The notes beneath the pieces are model-generated. The model did no database searches. It was given only the letters and a program-made list of their open reading frames with translations, and was not told where the DNA came from. A stretch of DNA of 64,000 bases, taken from Gigaspora margarita (Eukaryota; Glomeromycota; Glomeromycetes; Diversisporales; Gigasporaceae). Both the position numbers and the translations under genes were made by a program. Shown piece by piece: positions 11,033 through 23,759 of the stretch (position 1 is its first letter; the number at the start of each line of letters is the position of its first letter). The stretch spans positions 40,215 to 104,214 of the forward strand of contig WTPW01000148.1 in assembly GCA_009809945.1 (NCBI GenBank), written 5' to 3'.

Positions 11033-12420
11033 TAGGGTTCGGGACATGAGAGCATGCCTATGAAATACTATGAGGCCAATAGACATGCCCAAATAAGTAT
11101 CATATAACTATCATATGATATTAATATATATTGAATATATTTTTCTATAGGATTTTTAATTGTAAATTAAACTATGTAAAATGAAGAAATTTATCAGTAG
11201 TAATAAAGTGGTAAATCAACTTATATTAAAGTTTATTTCTTAAACCATAATGTGAACAAATTTGACTGCTAAAATGTTTTTTAGTTTGTAATTTTGCAAT
11301 TACAAAAAATTTTATTATGTTTACTCCTCTTAAGCTAAAATAAAAATTTGAGTTATAATTAGTTATTATTTTATAAAATTTGTAATTTAATTTTAATATT
11401 GTTACAAATATTTAATTTTAAATTCAACCAATTCTAAAATTCTATTATAAAAATTTTTTAAAAATTCTTAAATTTTTATATGTTTTCAACTCCAATCAAG
11501 AGTTTTTACTAATAATTAAAGTTAATATTTATTTATAAAATTAAAAAATTTTACTAATTAAAGTTGTTTATTAAAACTAAATCTATATTTTGTATTGAGA
11601 TTATAGGAAGTAGAAATTAAATTAAAAAGTTTGTCAAAGAGTAAAAACAAAATTTATATTTAAAAAACTTTTTTAAATTTATAAGATTTTTACAACTTTA
11701 CTTTTTTTTTATAAAGTAAAAAAATAAATATTACTATTTTATAATCCTTATTTCCAAATATTATTGTATAAAATTTTTTTTAAATATATTAAATTTTGAT
11801 TAGACACTAAAGATTTAAAATTTTAATAGCAAAATTTGCCTGCTAAAATTTATAGTTTAAGGAATAATATTTTTAATAAAGGTTTACTATTGCAAATTTT
11901 GATAATGTTTTAACTTCTCTTTTTATCTTATATATAAGACCAATTAATCAAATACTAATTTTATATTTGAAGTTATATGATAATTAATATATAAAAAAGT
12001 TTTTAATGTAAGATTTTAAAAATTTTATAAAATAGTATTATAGTAATGGCAATGTTCTATTTTATGGTCGGATTTGACCCGAGGCAGGTCAGACCCAGGT
12101 CGGGTTTGATATGAGGTGAGTTAGAAAGATCAGGTTTTGACCCAAGTGGATCTGACCTAGGTCATAAAATATTTGTATTTTGCTAATTGAGGCATAAAAA
12201 AAAGTTATTTAGACTGTTGCTTAAAATTTTAATAAAATCTATATATTATATATTGATATGTACATTTCAGTATTTCAATTATTAAAAAAATTATTTTTGC
12301 AAATTAGCATATTATTGGCTAGTTGTATATGATATAAAAGAGCATGTCCTGAGGGCATGCCTTAGCATAAGGCATGCTCACTAAGGCATGCCTAATTTTT
12401 TACCTATGCCCCAAATCCTA
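11033..12420. mobile_element. possible hAT-like element, 1.4 kb, weakly supported
   Basis: The left TAGGGTTCGGGACATGAGA and the right-end complement TAGGATTTGGGGCATAGGT look like inverted ends. The motif GCATGCC recurs near both (about 11060-11095 and 12340-12400). The 8-bp flanks match poorly. The interior is AT-rich without a gene, apart from a fragment of GGTCAGACCCAGG-type iterations at 12065-12170. Confidence 0.35.
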
Positions 12421-12849
12421 ATCATATCCTATTAAGATCTGGTATAATATAAAATTAAAACAATAAATTAATTTATTAGTTTAGAGTTAGAGTAAGAGTA
12501 AAAGTTAGGGTTAGTGAGGTTAGAATGCATATTTAGCAAAGTGTTTTAATTTTTATTTAGCATAAAAGATGGGTTCATAGACAAAATAAAGAGTTATAGG
12601 TGATTTTTGAAAAAATTATAATTATTTTGATTTTATGTTAGTAGCAATATATTGCTATAACAATAAATTATATTATCCTTTTTGAAGTTGTAATTTAAAT
12701 AAAAATTTGAAGTTTTTATTTTTATTTATAGCAAAAAGACAGTAGCAATCTATTGCCAAAGTGATCCCATATAATAAACCAATTATATTAAAAATTGGTC
12801 AATTATACCATTTTACCAAGACAGCCTTCTGATCTAGATTAGATCTAGA

Positions 12850-14030
12850 TAAGGGTCATTTTTTTATTTACCATAGATTTGCTTTTGCTTTTTTTGTTTT
12901 TTACTTTTATTTTTTTTATTGGTTTGCTAAAAAAAACTGATACAGGTAAGTGGTTTTCGTTATTTTTGTTTTTTTTTAAATTCGTACTAACTTTTTTATG
13001 TTTATAGATTTGTTTTCTGGGCTTTAAACTTATTAGTAATATCATTTGTAGAGATTTTGGAATTTTGCTATTGATTTTAGGTACTTTGGCTTTCTTTTTG
13101 GTAAGTTTTTTCAGTGTTTTTGCTTTGTTGTAATGGTTTTTTTGTTGTTTTTTTATTTTTTTTTATTTTTTAAGGGTTTTACTTTTTTTTAATATGATAT
13201 TTTTTAGTTATTATTTCAAATCTTCATTAGAACCATTGCTGGAATTGTTACTGAAGTTATCATTGAAGCTGTTACTAAAGCTTTTTTGGTACTATTGTTG
13301 GAGCAGCAGTTGGAACCTCATAAAGTTGTGCTTAGATTGTTGTATTTCTTATTATTTTAGTTATACAGTTAATTTTTTTTAATAAGTTCTTTTACCAAGT
13401 TCTTTGTTATTTATTTGTGGGTTCTTTTATAAGTTTAATAGGTTTTTTGTTGGTTTTCAGTAGGTTTTTCTAGGAAGTTTGTTATTATTTTTTAGAGGGT
13501 TTCTAGTAAATTTATTATTTTTCAGTAGGCTTGTTCAATAACTTCATTATTTTTTGTGGGTTCTTCCAGTAAATTTTTTATTATTTTTGGTAAATTTTAT
13601 AGTACCATAAGTTTTCATGGGTTCTTCTATAGCTTTTTTGTTGTTTTTTTGGGTTCTTTTAGTAAATTTGTTACTTTTTATTGGCTTTTTGATAAGTTTA
13701 TTGGTTTTAGTATTGGTTTATTGTTTTTTGGATAAGTTCTTTTTGTTATTTTTTTGTTGAATTTTCTAGTAAGCTTTTGATAAGTCTTCTATTAAATTTA
13801 TTATTTTTTTGTGAGTTTATCCAATAAGTTTTTCATTATTTTTTTGTAGGTTCTTTTGGTAAATTTATCATTTTTCAGCAGTTCTTCCAAGAATTCTTCA
13901 TAGTTTTCAGTAGTTCTTTCAAGAATTCTTTGTCCTTTTTAGTAGTTTTTCAAGAATTTTTTTGTCATTTTTTGGTAGTTATTTTAAGGATTCTTCATTG
14001 TTTTTTATATAAAAAATTTTTTGACTTGGC
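12850..14030. repeat. T-rich degenerate minisatellite-like region
   Basis: From about 13380 to 14000, phrases such as GGGTTCTTTTAGTAAATTT and ATTTTTCAGTAG recur at loose spacing of roughly 50-60 bp. The preceding part (12850-13380) is simple T-rich sequence. No gene is supported. Confidence 0.5.
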
Positions 14031-14227
14031 TGCTAAAATTTTTTTTTTAAAATTTTTTTTATAAGTAAATATATATTCAATTAATAAATTGTTGCATATT
14101 CTATATCTAGCAGAATTACTATATAAAGTATTTTATTTCAACCTGGTTCTACCAGAACCCTAAACAATATATATAGAGATTATATTAAGATTTTGATTAA
14201 AAAGATTACTTTTTTACAAAAATGTTA

Positions 14228-14402
14228 TATAGTTAGACCTCTCTAAATACAACCTCTCTAAATATATATCTCTCTAAATATATGGCTTAATTTGGTCCCA
14301 ACTTATATGTTACTTATAGATTTTTACCTCTCTAAATGTATATCTTTCTAAATATATAATTTTTTATTAGCTCTTCGCCATGCATTTAGAGAGGTCCGAC
14401 AG
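14228..14402. mobile_element. Tc1/mariner-like MITE, copy 1
   Basis: The ends AGTTAGACCTCTCTAAAT and the complement CTGTCGGACCTCTCTAAAT are inverted, with TA-rich flanks. The motif CTCTCTAAATAT is iterated inside. A second, more decayed copy is at 24058-24218. The end style CAGT..GACCTCTC is typical of pogo/mariner MITEs. Confidence 0.65.
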
Positions 14403-15480
14403 TATTTTGAAAAGCAAATAAGGGCACTAATATTTATTAGATAATGTTTTAGGATATGAATCAAGCCAAATCTTATTTTATATAAAAATTTTAGCCAATA
14501 AATTTAATTAAATATATTACATAGAGTAGAGATAGACCTCTATAGTAAATAGATATTAGGTAATAAATATTAACGCCTTAATTAATCAAAATATTATATT
14601 TAAAAGTAGATAAAAGCCTTTAATATTATATTATTCAAAGTGAATAAAATTGATAAGTTTTATAAAGGTTATATTTAAAATTTGAATAGCAAAATACTAA
14701 TAATAAAAAAAAAAAATTTTACTAAAAAGATTTTTTAAAAAAATTTTATAAAAATTTTATAAAATTTTTTTTTGAAAAAAAAGTTTGTATAAGTTTTTTT
14801 AAAAAATTTTTTTGAAATAAAAAAATTAAGTTATATATATTAATTAGATAAAATTAATTAAGTATTAGCTTATATGTAAAATATAATTAATTTATTTAAT
14901 AAAAAGTAAAAAAAATTAAAATTTTATAGTAAGTATACCAGTAGTATATCTAATTTGATACAGTTAATCTTTTCCAATAGTATAATTTTGCAAGATTGGT
15001 ATAAAGCAAACAAGTTTTACTAAATTTGATACAAGTTGATCTAAAATAGATATTTATTGAAATAAATAATTTTTATTTAAACAGAAAGTAATAGAACTTT
15101 ATACATGTATGTAAATTTTTCAAACATTGAAATTATCAATTGATGATATACTATGAACAAATGAGATAATTTCAACCTTTTCTTTTTCAAGTTATTTTAT
15201 ATCTTTAATATGTTGCTTTAATTTTTCTTATCCTGCAGTTAGCTATTATTTTTTTCTTTGTTTTAACTATTATATTTACTAACATTCGCTACTTTCTAAA
15301 AATAGTAAAAAAGTAAAAAAATAATGAAAAAACTTAAAATGAAAAAAATAGTAATGTTTTAAACTACTTTTGCACTTCGTTATATAATATTAGCTCTATA
15401 TACTTATTTTTCTCATTCTGCAGTTAGCTATTATTTTTCTTCACTTATATTCACTAATTTCTAAAAATAGTAGTAAAGTA
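14403..15480. other. AT-rich DNA, nothing recognised
   Basis: No open frame of normal composition, no inverted ends and no tandem structure beyond homopolymer runs are visible. Confidence 0.5.
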
Positions 15481-16420
15481 AAAAAAAACTATTTCTCTGA
15501 AGTTTTGGTGTTTTCAAATTGTCAGAGAATTAGTATATTCTTGCAAAATGGCTGAGAAGTTAGAGTTGGTGTTCTTGTAAAGTGCTAGAAAAGTCAAGTT
15601 GTTTTTTTGCAAAGTTCCAAAAAAATCAGAAATAGATAAAATAAAATAAAATTAAAAAAAAATAAGTAAAAAAAAATAATTAAAAAACAAAATATATAAG
15701 TGAACTTAATAAAAATAAATGAAGCCCCAAATCTTTATTTCTCTAAAGTAAAAGTTCAAATTCAGAAATTGCCAAAACCAAGTTGTGTTTTGTAAAGTGC
15801 TAGGTTANCTTGTGAAAACTTGTAAAAACTTGTGCCTAACTAAATTATTTCTCTAAAAAAGCATGTTCTTGCAAAGTGCTAGAATAAAATAAATTAATAA
15901 AAAAAATAAAAAAAATAAAAGTTTCAAATAAGAAAATAAGTAAGCAAAAACTTGCGCCTAACTAAATAATTTCTCTAAAAAAAGATTCTTAAAGATTTAG
16001 ATAGGTTTTTGCAAAGTGTCAAAAGTTTGAGTTGGCTTGTAAAGTCAAATTGGTGTACTTGCAAGGGTTACAGATCTATGATCCAGCTTGGTTTCATAGT
16101 TCTAAAATATTTTGAAATATTTTGAAACATTTTAGAACTACTAATAAATATGATAACAATCGATTAGAAGATGTATAATAATTTATATTTAATTACAATA
16201 TCTGATATTTATCAATTATAGATATATATCAATTCATAACGTTTAATTTTAATTGATATAAAATAATTATAGTTCTATATTGATATATAGCTACTTAAAT
16301 ATTTCAGAAAGCTAAGTTGCTTATGCAAAGTGCCAAAAAGTTGTTGGTTTTCTTACAAAGTGCCAAAGAAGTTAGAGTTGGTGTTCTTGTAAAGTAACTA
16401 AATGAAATAAAAAAAAATTA
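15480..16420. repeat. degenerate dispersed repeat around TTGCAAAGTGCCAAAAAG
   Basis: At least eight variants of TTGCAAAGTGCYARAAAG or TTCTTGTAAAGTGCTAG recur at irregular spacing, separated by A-rich spacers. Near 16080 and 16680 a phrase GATCCAGCTTGGTTT also recurs. One N lies at 15808. No coding. Confidence 0.45.
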
Positions 16421-16914
16421 AAAATAAATAAATAAAAAAAAATAAAAAACAAAAGAAATTAAAAAATAAAACAAACCCAAAAAAAAACAAATTATAAATA
16501 AAAAAAACAATATAAAACTGAATAGAAAATCTAATTATAAAAAAAAACTTGTCAAGAAGAAAAAAAATAAACAAAGATCTAATCTGATCTTGTAATACAT
16601 AATATATATATCATTAAAATATTTCAAAAATATTAGTCCAATGCACTTTTGTATGATCCAGGTTACAAATTTACTGATCCAGCTTGGTTTTCTAATCCTA
16701 AAGTATTTTGAAAATTTTAGACCTAAAATATTTTGAAATATTTTGAAAATTTGACATTTTGAAATATTTTAAAATATATTGCAAAATATTTTACTTATTT
16801 TGTAGTACACAAGTATTTTTAAAAGATTATATATATATAAATTTGCTAATATACTTTACCAAGTTTCCTATTAAGAATAAGTTAATGTGCTAAGAGTATA
16901 AAATAAAGCATTCA

Positions 16915-17300
16915 GTACAGATTAGGGTTAGTAGAAAGAACAGAAGATTAGAGTATATATGGTAACAAAATTATTTGGAATTTTGGAACCTGAAATTAAA
17001 ATTGGTTTCTAAAATTGTTTTTGACCTTTTTTCCAAAATTTTTGATACTTTTTTTGAATATATAAAATTAAAAGAAACATAAATATATAAATTTTATTTG
17101 CACTTCTTTATAAAAATTTTAATTCATTTTTGAAAACCCAAATAGATATTTTTAAAAAATCAATTATATAATAGTAGTATGTATAGATCAGAAAGTTTAA
17201 ATAGACAACCCTAAAGTCAGGTTGTAGGTATTGTAACTAGTATAAACAGTACCAAAAGTATAAATAGCTATTGTGTTTTATTAATATAACAAATATTAGT
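16915..17300 (-). repeat. dispersed promoter-like repeat L, copy 3 (inverted)
   Basis: On the minus strand this matches parts of 24394-24660 and 20845-21090: TATACTTTTGGT, an ACTAGTTGC-like block, CTATTTAAAC and a pyrimidine-rich CTTTCT block follow in the same order. It may be a decayed LTR or part of a composite retroposon. Confidence 0.4.
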
Positions 17301-18016
17301 AGCCTCTGTATAGGCAATTATGACCTATAAAATGTTGATTAAAAATTCTAAACCCAAAACAGAAGTACTTTGAAATTAAAAAAATTTAAAAAAATTATTA
17401 TTTTAATATTAGTAAAAAATAAAAAAACATATTATTTACAAAAGATTACAAATTAATAAAGAATATATTAAATATTGCAGGTTGCTATATTGCAGATTAA
17501 TATAAACACCAATTAGATTACATGATCTTATATAACACAACAAACAAAATTTAGTAAAAAATTAATAAAAAAATCAAAAATTTTAAATATCTTGAAATTT
17601 CATTAACCAAAATTGTCTTGGGCTTCTAATTAAAGAATTATAGTACTTAATTTTATATATATAATCTCTATCTTTAACTTTAATACTAGTATGAACTCTA
17701 ACCTTAACTTTAATTATTTTTTTTAAATACAGTTGACTCTCTTTATACTGAACCTGCTTATACCGAAATCTGGTTATAGTGAACCTGATAAGGCAGAACA
17801 GATTTTTTATAGTAATTTAAGCTGGCTATACCGAACCAAAATAGTAATTTTCTTTATACCGCATCTGAACTCTTTTTTACTAGCTGGAAACTATATGTAT
17901 ATATTTCTATATAATGAATTATCATGTGATTTAATATGAAAATCACGTGATTAACTTAAGGTTTCACTTTCATTCGCTAATATAAAAATTAAAGTAAAAC
18001 TATATTTTCACAATAA

Positions 18017-18951
18017 CAGTCATCCGATTTGTCACACTATTGTCACATGTAAATGTTTTATATATAAAATTATAAAAAAAACATATAAAATTACTATAAA
18101 CTTTGAAGAAATGATGTTCCAAAGTCTACATATCAACTTAAAATTAAATTCTTCGGGAATATAGAACAAGAGGAGAAGAAAAAGGTAGTACAAAAATCGG
18201 ATCAAAATTTCACCAATTTTGCACAAAACGAAAATGTAACTTCATCAAAAACAAATATTTTCTGATTATAAGATGAGAATCTTATGTAAAATCATGCTCT
18301 GAATAACTTAACTTAATCGGCAAAAGTGGGTTACCTTGTAAGAAAAATGGGTTATCTATATGCTAAAGTCAAAATTTTTAACTTTACAAGATAAACCTTT
18401 TACTGTTTAAAGTTAGAAAAAAATTTTTTTAATAAAAATTTTTTCTAACTTTAAACCCATTTTACACTTAGTAAAAGGTCTGAAAAGTGCATCTTAACCT
18501 CAAATTTGATGTATAATTACATGCCAAACAACTTTGCTTAAGGGCCCAAAGTAGGTTGCCTAATGAAAAAAAAGGTTTATCTTGTAAAGTTAAAAATTTT
18601 GACTTTAGCATATAGATAACCCATTTTTCTTACAAGGTAACCCACTTCTGCCAATTAAGTAAAGTTGTTCAGAGCATGATTTTACATAAGATTCTCATCT
18701 TAAAATTGGAAAATATTTGTGTTTGACGAAGTTATATTTTTGGTTTGTGCAAAATCAGTGAAATTTTGATCCAATTTTTGTACTACCTTTTTCTCCTCCC
18801 CTTGTTCTATTTTTTTATACTCCTGAAGAATTTAATTTTAAGTTGATATGTAGACTTTGGAACATCATTTCATCAAATTTTATAGTAATTTTATATGTTT
18901 TTTTTATAATTTTATATATAAAAAATTTACATGTGACAAATCGGATAACTG
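18017..18951. repeat. long fold-back element, 935 bp with about 385-bp arms
   Basis: CAGTCATCCGATTTGTCAC at the left returns inverted at the right (complement CAGTTATCCGATTTGTCAC), with a TA one base outside each end. The arms pair through GGTAGTACAAAAATCGGATC-like and GGGTTACCTTGTAAG blocks. An inner hairpin sits at about 18410-18455. The Tc1/mariner-like tip and TA site suggest a mariner-type fold-back. Confidence 0.75.
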
Positions 18952-19109
18952 ATAACTAAAAATTTTATAAAAAATCTTAAACAAGTTAATCTCTATTACT
19001 ATTTTCAGAATACCAAATAGAATTTTTTTTATTCAATGCTGTATATATGTACAGGCCTTTAATATTTTTCAAATTTCACTCAAACATCACCTTTTTATTT
19101 TTATCTGCA

Positions 19110-19870
19110 CTTATTCTATATTAATAGCACAGTCCAAGGTTGTCTTGTGCTTTTATATCACCTTCAGCAGATTTTTGATAATGGCTAAATGCCTTATGTC
19201 TTTCTATTTCACTACTGACTCCACCAAGATCACCCATGTTAGATGATTTTTGATAATAAATGGATGTTTTATGTTCATTCTTTTTGAAATCAATACCAGT
19301 ATCCTTTGATTCATTTGATTCATCTCTTTCACCAATTGACCTTGCAGATACGACTTCACTTTTCATCTTTGTCATTTTATTCTTGATTCACTTATAATGA
19401 CAACTGCCATACTTATATGTTTCATTAGCACTATCCATCTCTGCAGGCTTTTGATAACGAATAAATGCTTTATGTTCAACCCTTTTGGGACAATCCCATC
19501 TGTCTTGATGAATTTTTCTATCAGATCTTACAGGTAAGGCTTTGTTTTTCAATGGTGTTGCTTTGCCCTTGAGTTTCTCATTAATCTTTTGTCCTTTCTG
19601 ATTTGATTTCGATTTTATTGTCACCAACTTTGGGATCAATGATTTTTATAAATCGTATACCAATAACTTGCTCTTGACATTCACGTTTTACTTGATTCAT
19701 GCAAGAATGAGCTAAATATCTCTAGCACTAACAAATGTAACACAGCTGAGGTCTGTAGCATTTCCTTTTTATTTTTCATTCATTCAAACTCTTTACTACT
19801 TCAACTACTAATTCAATTATTCCTTCAACTAATGACATCAAACGAGTCTCATTCTCTATTTTCTTTTGTT
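19110..19870 (-). pseudogene. decayed Sel1-repeat protein fragment
   Basis: Two minus-strand frames (19388-19639 and 19121-19375) contain Sel1-like units. One reads KAFIRYQKPAEMDSANETY and the other KAFSHYQKSAEGDIKAQDNLG, both close to the Sel1 consensus of a tyrosine-containing helix followed by alanine and an LG-type end. Sel1 repeats form helical scaffolds for protein interactions and are abundant in mycorrhizal fungi, often beside kinase domains. Here only two degenerate units survive, split between frames by stops, with no kinase part visible. The sequence toward 19870 has a short open stretch that could be an upstream exon remnant. It lies inside the pogo-like element, so it may be a captured host fragment, or the element may have landed around it. 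Confidence 0.6.
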
Positions 19871-20844
19871 TACTACTCAGGTATGTAACATCCTTTTACT
19901 ATCTTTACTTAATCACCAAGCCTTCACTAACAATGTCCTTTTGTATTTCTTAAAATACACATCAACTCTCAATACACTTGATTATGTTGACTTTCAACTT
20001 CACAATGCCACTGAGGCACTTCTACTTTCTGAATTCAATGACCTTTTGAGGCAAAATACTTTTACACAGCACAATTATGATGTATTTTCGTGAGTAAGAT
20101 CTTTTTCTTAACCAGGTTCTTGTTTGCTATGCTGGTTTACAACTATGGGGTTTTGGTCTAAATCTACTTAGTCAGAGTACTCGCTTTTGCGCTAGTGTAT
20201 TGTACTAAGCACTACCACCTTAAGCACAAAGAGAAGAGCTGGTTTTGCTAAGAATTAAATTAAATTTATGCATCAGTGTTCACACTATTTATGTTATCCA
20301 GTTACGATCAGGTAATCTGTGATCGTACACAACCCTAGCAATCCAGATACAGGAGTGTTAATTATCACTATGACAATACTACATATATATAAAAAAGTTT
20401 TTTTTTATTTTATTTACTATATGTATGTTCGTATATGTATACATACATATGCACCTTTTTAAGTTTAGTTATATAAAGTTATATAGAGTTGAATAAATTT
20501 TATTGTTATATATTATATGTATATATATAAAAAAATTGTGATTCATGATCACATATATATAATTTTATTGGTTCGCTACATAAACTGAACTGTTTAGTAC
20601 AGAAAGTGAACTGTATAAAGCAAACTCACTCTATACCGAACAAAAACCCCAGAACATGCAGTTCGATATAAAGAGAGTTAACTGTATTAATTTGTAATAT
20701 TGCAATTTATTAAATATGACAAAAATCTTAATAAAAATATATAAACAAATTTATTATATTTTTTATTTTTTTTTATTAAAGTTCTTATTTTGGGTGTTGA
20801 GCCTTTTTTTTTACTTATAGATTAAGAAGACCACTTATAAATAC

Positions 20845-21090
20845 TTGACAATTGTAATATAAACAAGAGTACAACTAGCAACTTATACTTTTGGTATCAT
20901 TTTATACTAGCTACTATCTATACCCAATTATAAAACTACTATTTAAACCCTTTGATCTCTGTTCTTTCTGTTAATCTTTTTTCTATATTACTAGTATATC
21001 CTCTAATATATAAGTTAGTCAAGGTTCATATGGAATGCTTAGCTAGTTCTTTATGATTTCTTTAATGTACCCAATAGTACTATTCAGTTT
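20845..21090 (+). repeat. dispersed promoter-like repeat L, copy 2
   Basis: It shares with 24394-24660 the order AGTACAACTAGC, TATACTTTTGGT, ACTATTTAAACCCT, a CTGTTCTTTCTG block and TAAGTTAGTCAAGG. The TATTTAAA box followed by a pyrimidine tract is LTR-promoter-like, but ends are not resolved. Confidence 0.45.
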
Positions 21091-22683
21091 ATTCTCAGTA
21101 AACAAATTTATTATATAAGCTAAAAAATAGATATTATTTATAAATATTATAATTTAATATTGTTTATATAATCTTTTTGTTGCAGTTAGAACTATACATG
21201 CTATAAAATTGATTTTGAAAAATGTCTATTTTAGGTTTTCAAAAATAATTGAAACATTTTATAAGAAAGAGCAAAAAATTTATTGTCTGAAGCATAGCTA
21301 AGGACACTTTATTTCTAGATATTAGAAATCTGCTATATCACATGATGATGTTTGTCATGCCACATAATTAGCCAATAAATGCATCATTTACTAACACAAC
21401 AAAAAAAAAATAAAAAATTTAAATTTTAAGTTTTAATAAAACCTAATCGTAGTACACTAATAGTAGATTTTTTTATTAAGTAAATTGACCTTTATTATTA
21501 AGACAATTTTGTTTGCTATAGTAAACTCTATCTACCTTTAAATTTTCATAGCAATTGAATAATTTTTATTAATAGATACTTGTAAAAAGCTTACTGGCAT
21601 CATAATAAATTCTTTGGTAAAAAATGTATTTTATAAAAATCAACTAATAAAAAATCATTCAATTTTTATGAAAATTTAGAGGTAAGTAGAATTTAATTGA
21701 AAATAAAATTGCCTTATTAATAAAGATCAATTTACTTAATAAAAAATTTGCTAACAATGCATCAAAGTTGTCTTTTACAAGTTTACTTAGTATATGAAGC
21801 TAGAATTAATTAATAAAATCTTATAATTCACAAATTTTTATAAATTAAATCTAACTTTGTATACTAAATAAACTTGTTCAGCATCTAGAAATACATCAAA
21901 TTGGCAAAATTATTTTTACTTTACTTGAAATTTAGAGAATAGATGCATAATTTTGGATTTTTAATCAAAAAAGTCAAATTTAAGCATCTTCTCTCCAAAT
22001 TTCAAGTAAAATAAAAACAATTTTGCTGATTTAATGTATTTTTAGATGCTAAATAAGTTTACTTAATGCATTAAATTAGATTTATTTGGTGAAATCTTGT
22101 GAATTGTAAGATTTTATAGAATTTAATTAATAAAATTATATAAAATCTTATTATTCACAAAATTTACTAATCAATTCTTATTTTATGCACTAAGTATACT
22201 TGTTCAGAACCTAAACATATATTGATTCAGGAATTATTTTTATTTTACTGGAAATTTAAAGAATAGATGTATAATTTTGGATTTTTGATCAAAAAAGTCA
22301 AATTTAAGCATCTTTCTTCAAATTCAAGTAAAATAAAACAGCATTACTGATTTAATATATTTTTAGGTTCTGATCAACTTTATTTAGTGCATAAAGTTAG
22401 AATTAATTAATAAAAACTTGTAAATTTTAAGATATTATAGAATTTTATTAATAAAATTCTATAAAATCTTATAATTCACAAAATTTTACTAATTAATTCT
22501 AACTTTATGCACTAAATAAACTTGTTTAGAACCTAAATATATATTAAATTAGTAATGTATTTTTTATTTTACTTAAAATTTTAAGAAAAGATGCTTAAAT
22601 TTGACTTTTTTTGATCAAAATCCAAAATTATGCACCTAATTCTCTAAATTTCAAGTAAAATAAAAATAATTCTGCCAATTTAA

Positions 22684-22919
22684 TTGTCTGAAGCGTAGCG
22701 GAGGACTTTATATATTTATGTAAGGTGATACAAAAGTTACATTTTTGATGCATCTAATAGGAATATCAAAAATGTAACTTCTGTATTTGGTGTCTGTTCG
22801 CATGTGTGTAATAGTTACCTTTTTGATGCATCATATTATTTTGATTTGTGTCAAAAAAATGAAATTAGATCTTAGTTGTTATTGCGCTTCAGATACAAAA
22901 TGCTGTGCATTAACCTAGT
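22684..22919. mobile_element. insertion with TTGTCTGAAGCG tips inside the palindrome array
   Basis: The left tip TTGTCTGAAGCG and the inverted right tip TTGTATCTGAAGCG near 22885-22897 bracket a sequence absent from the other array units. An inner hairpin pairs AAAGTTACATTTTTGAT with its inverse. A similar left tip occurs alone at about 21277. The exact right boundary is uncertain. Confidence 0.55.
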
Positions 22920-23592
22920 GTATTTTTAGGTTCTGAACAAGTTTACTTAGTGCATAAAGTTAGAAATAATAAGTAAAATTTTGTGAATAATAAGATTTTA
23001 TAGAATTTTATTAATAAAAATCTATAAAATCTTATGATTTACAAAATTTACTAATTATTTCTAACTTTATGCACTAAGTAAACTTGTTCAGAACCTAAAA
23101 AATACATTAATTTAGTAACTTATTTTTTTTTTTACTTGAAATTTGGAGAAAAAAATGCTTAAATTTGACTTTTCTAATCAAAAATCCAAAATTATGCATC
23201 TATTCTTTAAATTTCAAGTAAAATAAAATAATTTAGCTAAATTAATGTATTTTTAGGTTCTGAATAAGTTTACTTAGTGCATTAAGTTAGAATTAATTAG
23301 TAAAATGTTGTGAGTCATAAGATTTTATAGAATTTCATTAATATAATCTTATAATTCACAACATTTTACTAATTAATTCTAATTTAATAAACTAAAAAAA
23401 CTTGTTTAGAACCTAAAAATATATTAAATTGGCAATATTGTTTTTATATTATTTAAAATTTGAAGAAAAAAATGCTTAAATTTGACTTTTGATCAAAAAT
23501 CAAAATTATGCATTTATTCACTAAATTTCAAATAAAATAAAAATAATTTTAATAATTTGATATATTATTAATGCTAAACAATTTATTTAGTA

Positions 23593-23759
23593 AGGACTTG
23601 AACAATACTAATAGAGATTATATTTGAACTATTAGTAGTTTTTCTGCAATTTGATTAGATAAAAAAATTTTTGGCCAATCAAATTGTCTAATTTTGCAAG
23701 ATTTTGATTACTGTAGCTATTTTATAAATATGACCTCAATTAGTATTGTTTGGGGTCCT
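23593..23759. mobile_element. AGGAC-ended MITE, 167 bp, inside the array
   Basis: The ends AGGACTTGAACAATACTA and AGGACCCCAAACAATACTA (complement) share a further TATATTT block. The flanks atttagta / acttagta match at 7 of 8 positions. Removing it restores the array period. Confidence 0.8.

Larger units (their letters stand above)
17730..20684. mobile_element. pogo/Tigger-like element, 2.96 kb, composite
   Basis: The left end CAGTTGACTCTCTTTATA and the right-end complement CAGTTAACTCTCTTTATA are flanked by TA on both sides, the hallmark of pogo/Fot1-type Tc1-mariner elements. Both subterminal zones repeat TTATACCGAAC-like words. Inside are the fold-back 18017-18951 and a Sel1-repeat fragment, but no recognisable DDE transposase, so the copy is non-autonomous. 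The stretch 19870-20570 is less AT-rich but I recognise nothing in it. Confidence 0.7.

Noticed and set aside
18032-18226. 64-residue hydrophobic frame
   Set aside because: Lies in one arm of the long fold-back; no support.
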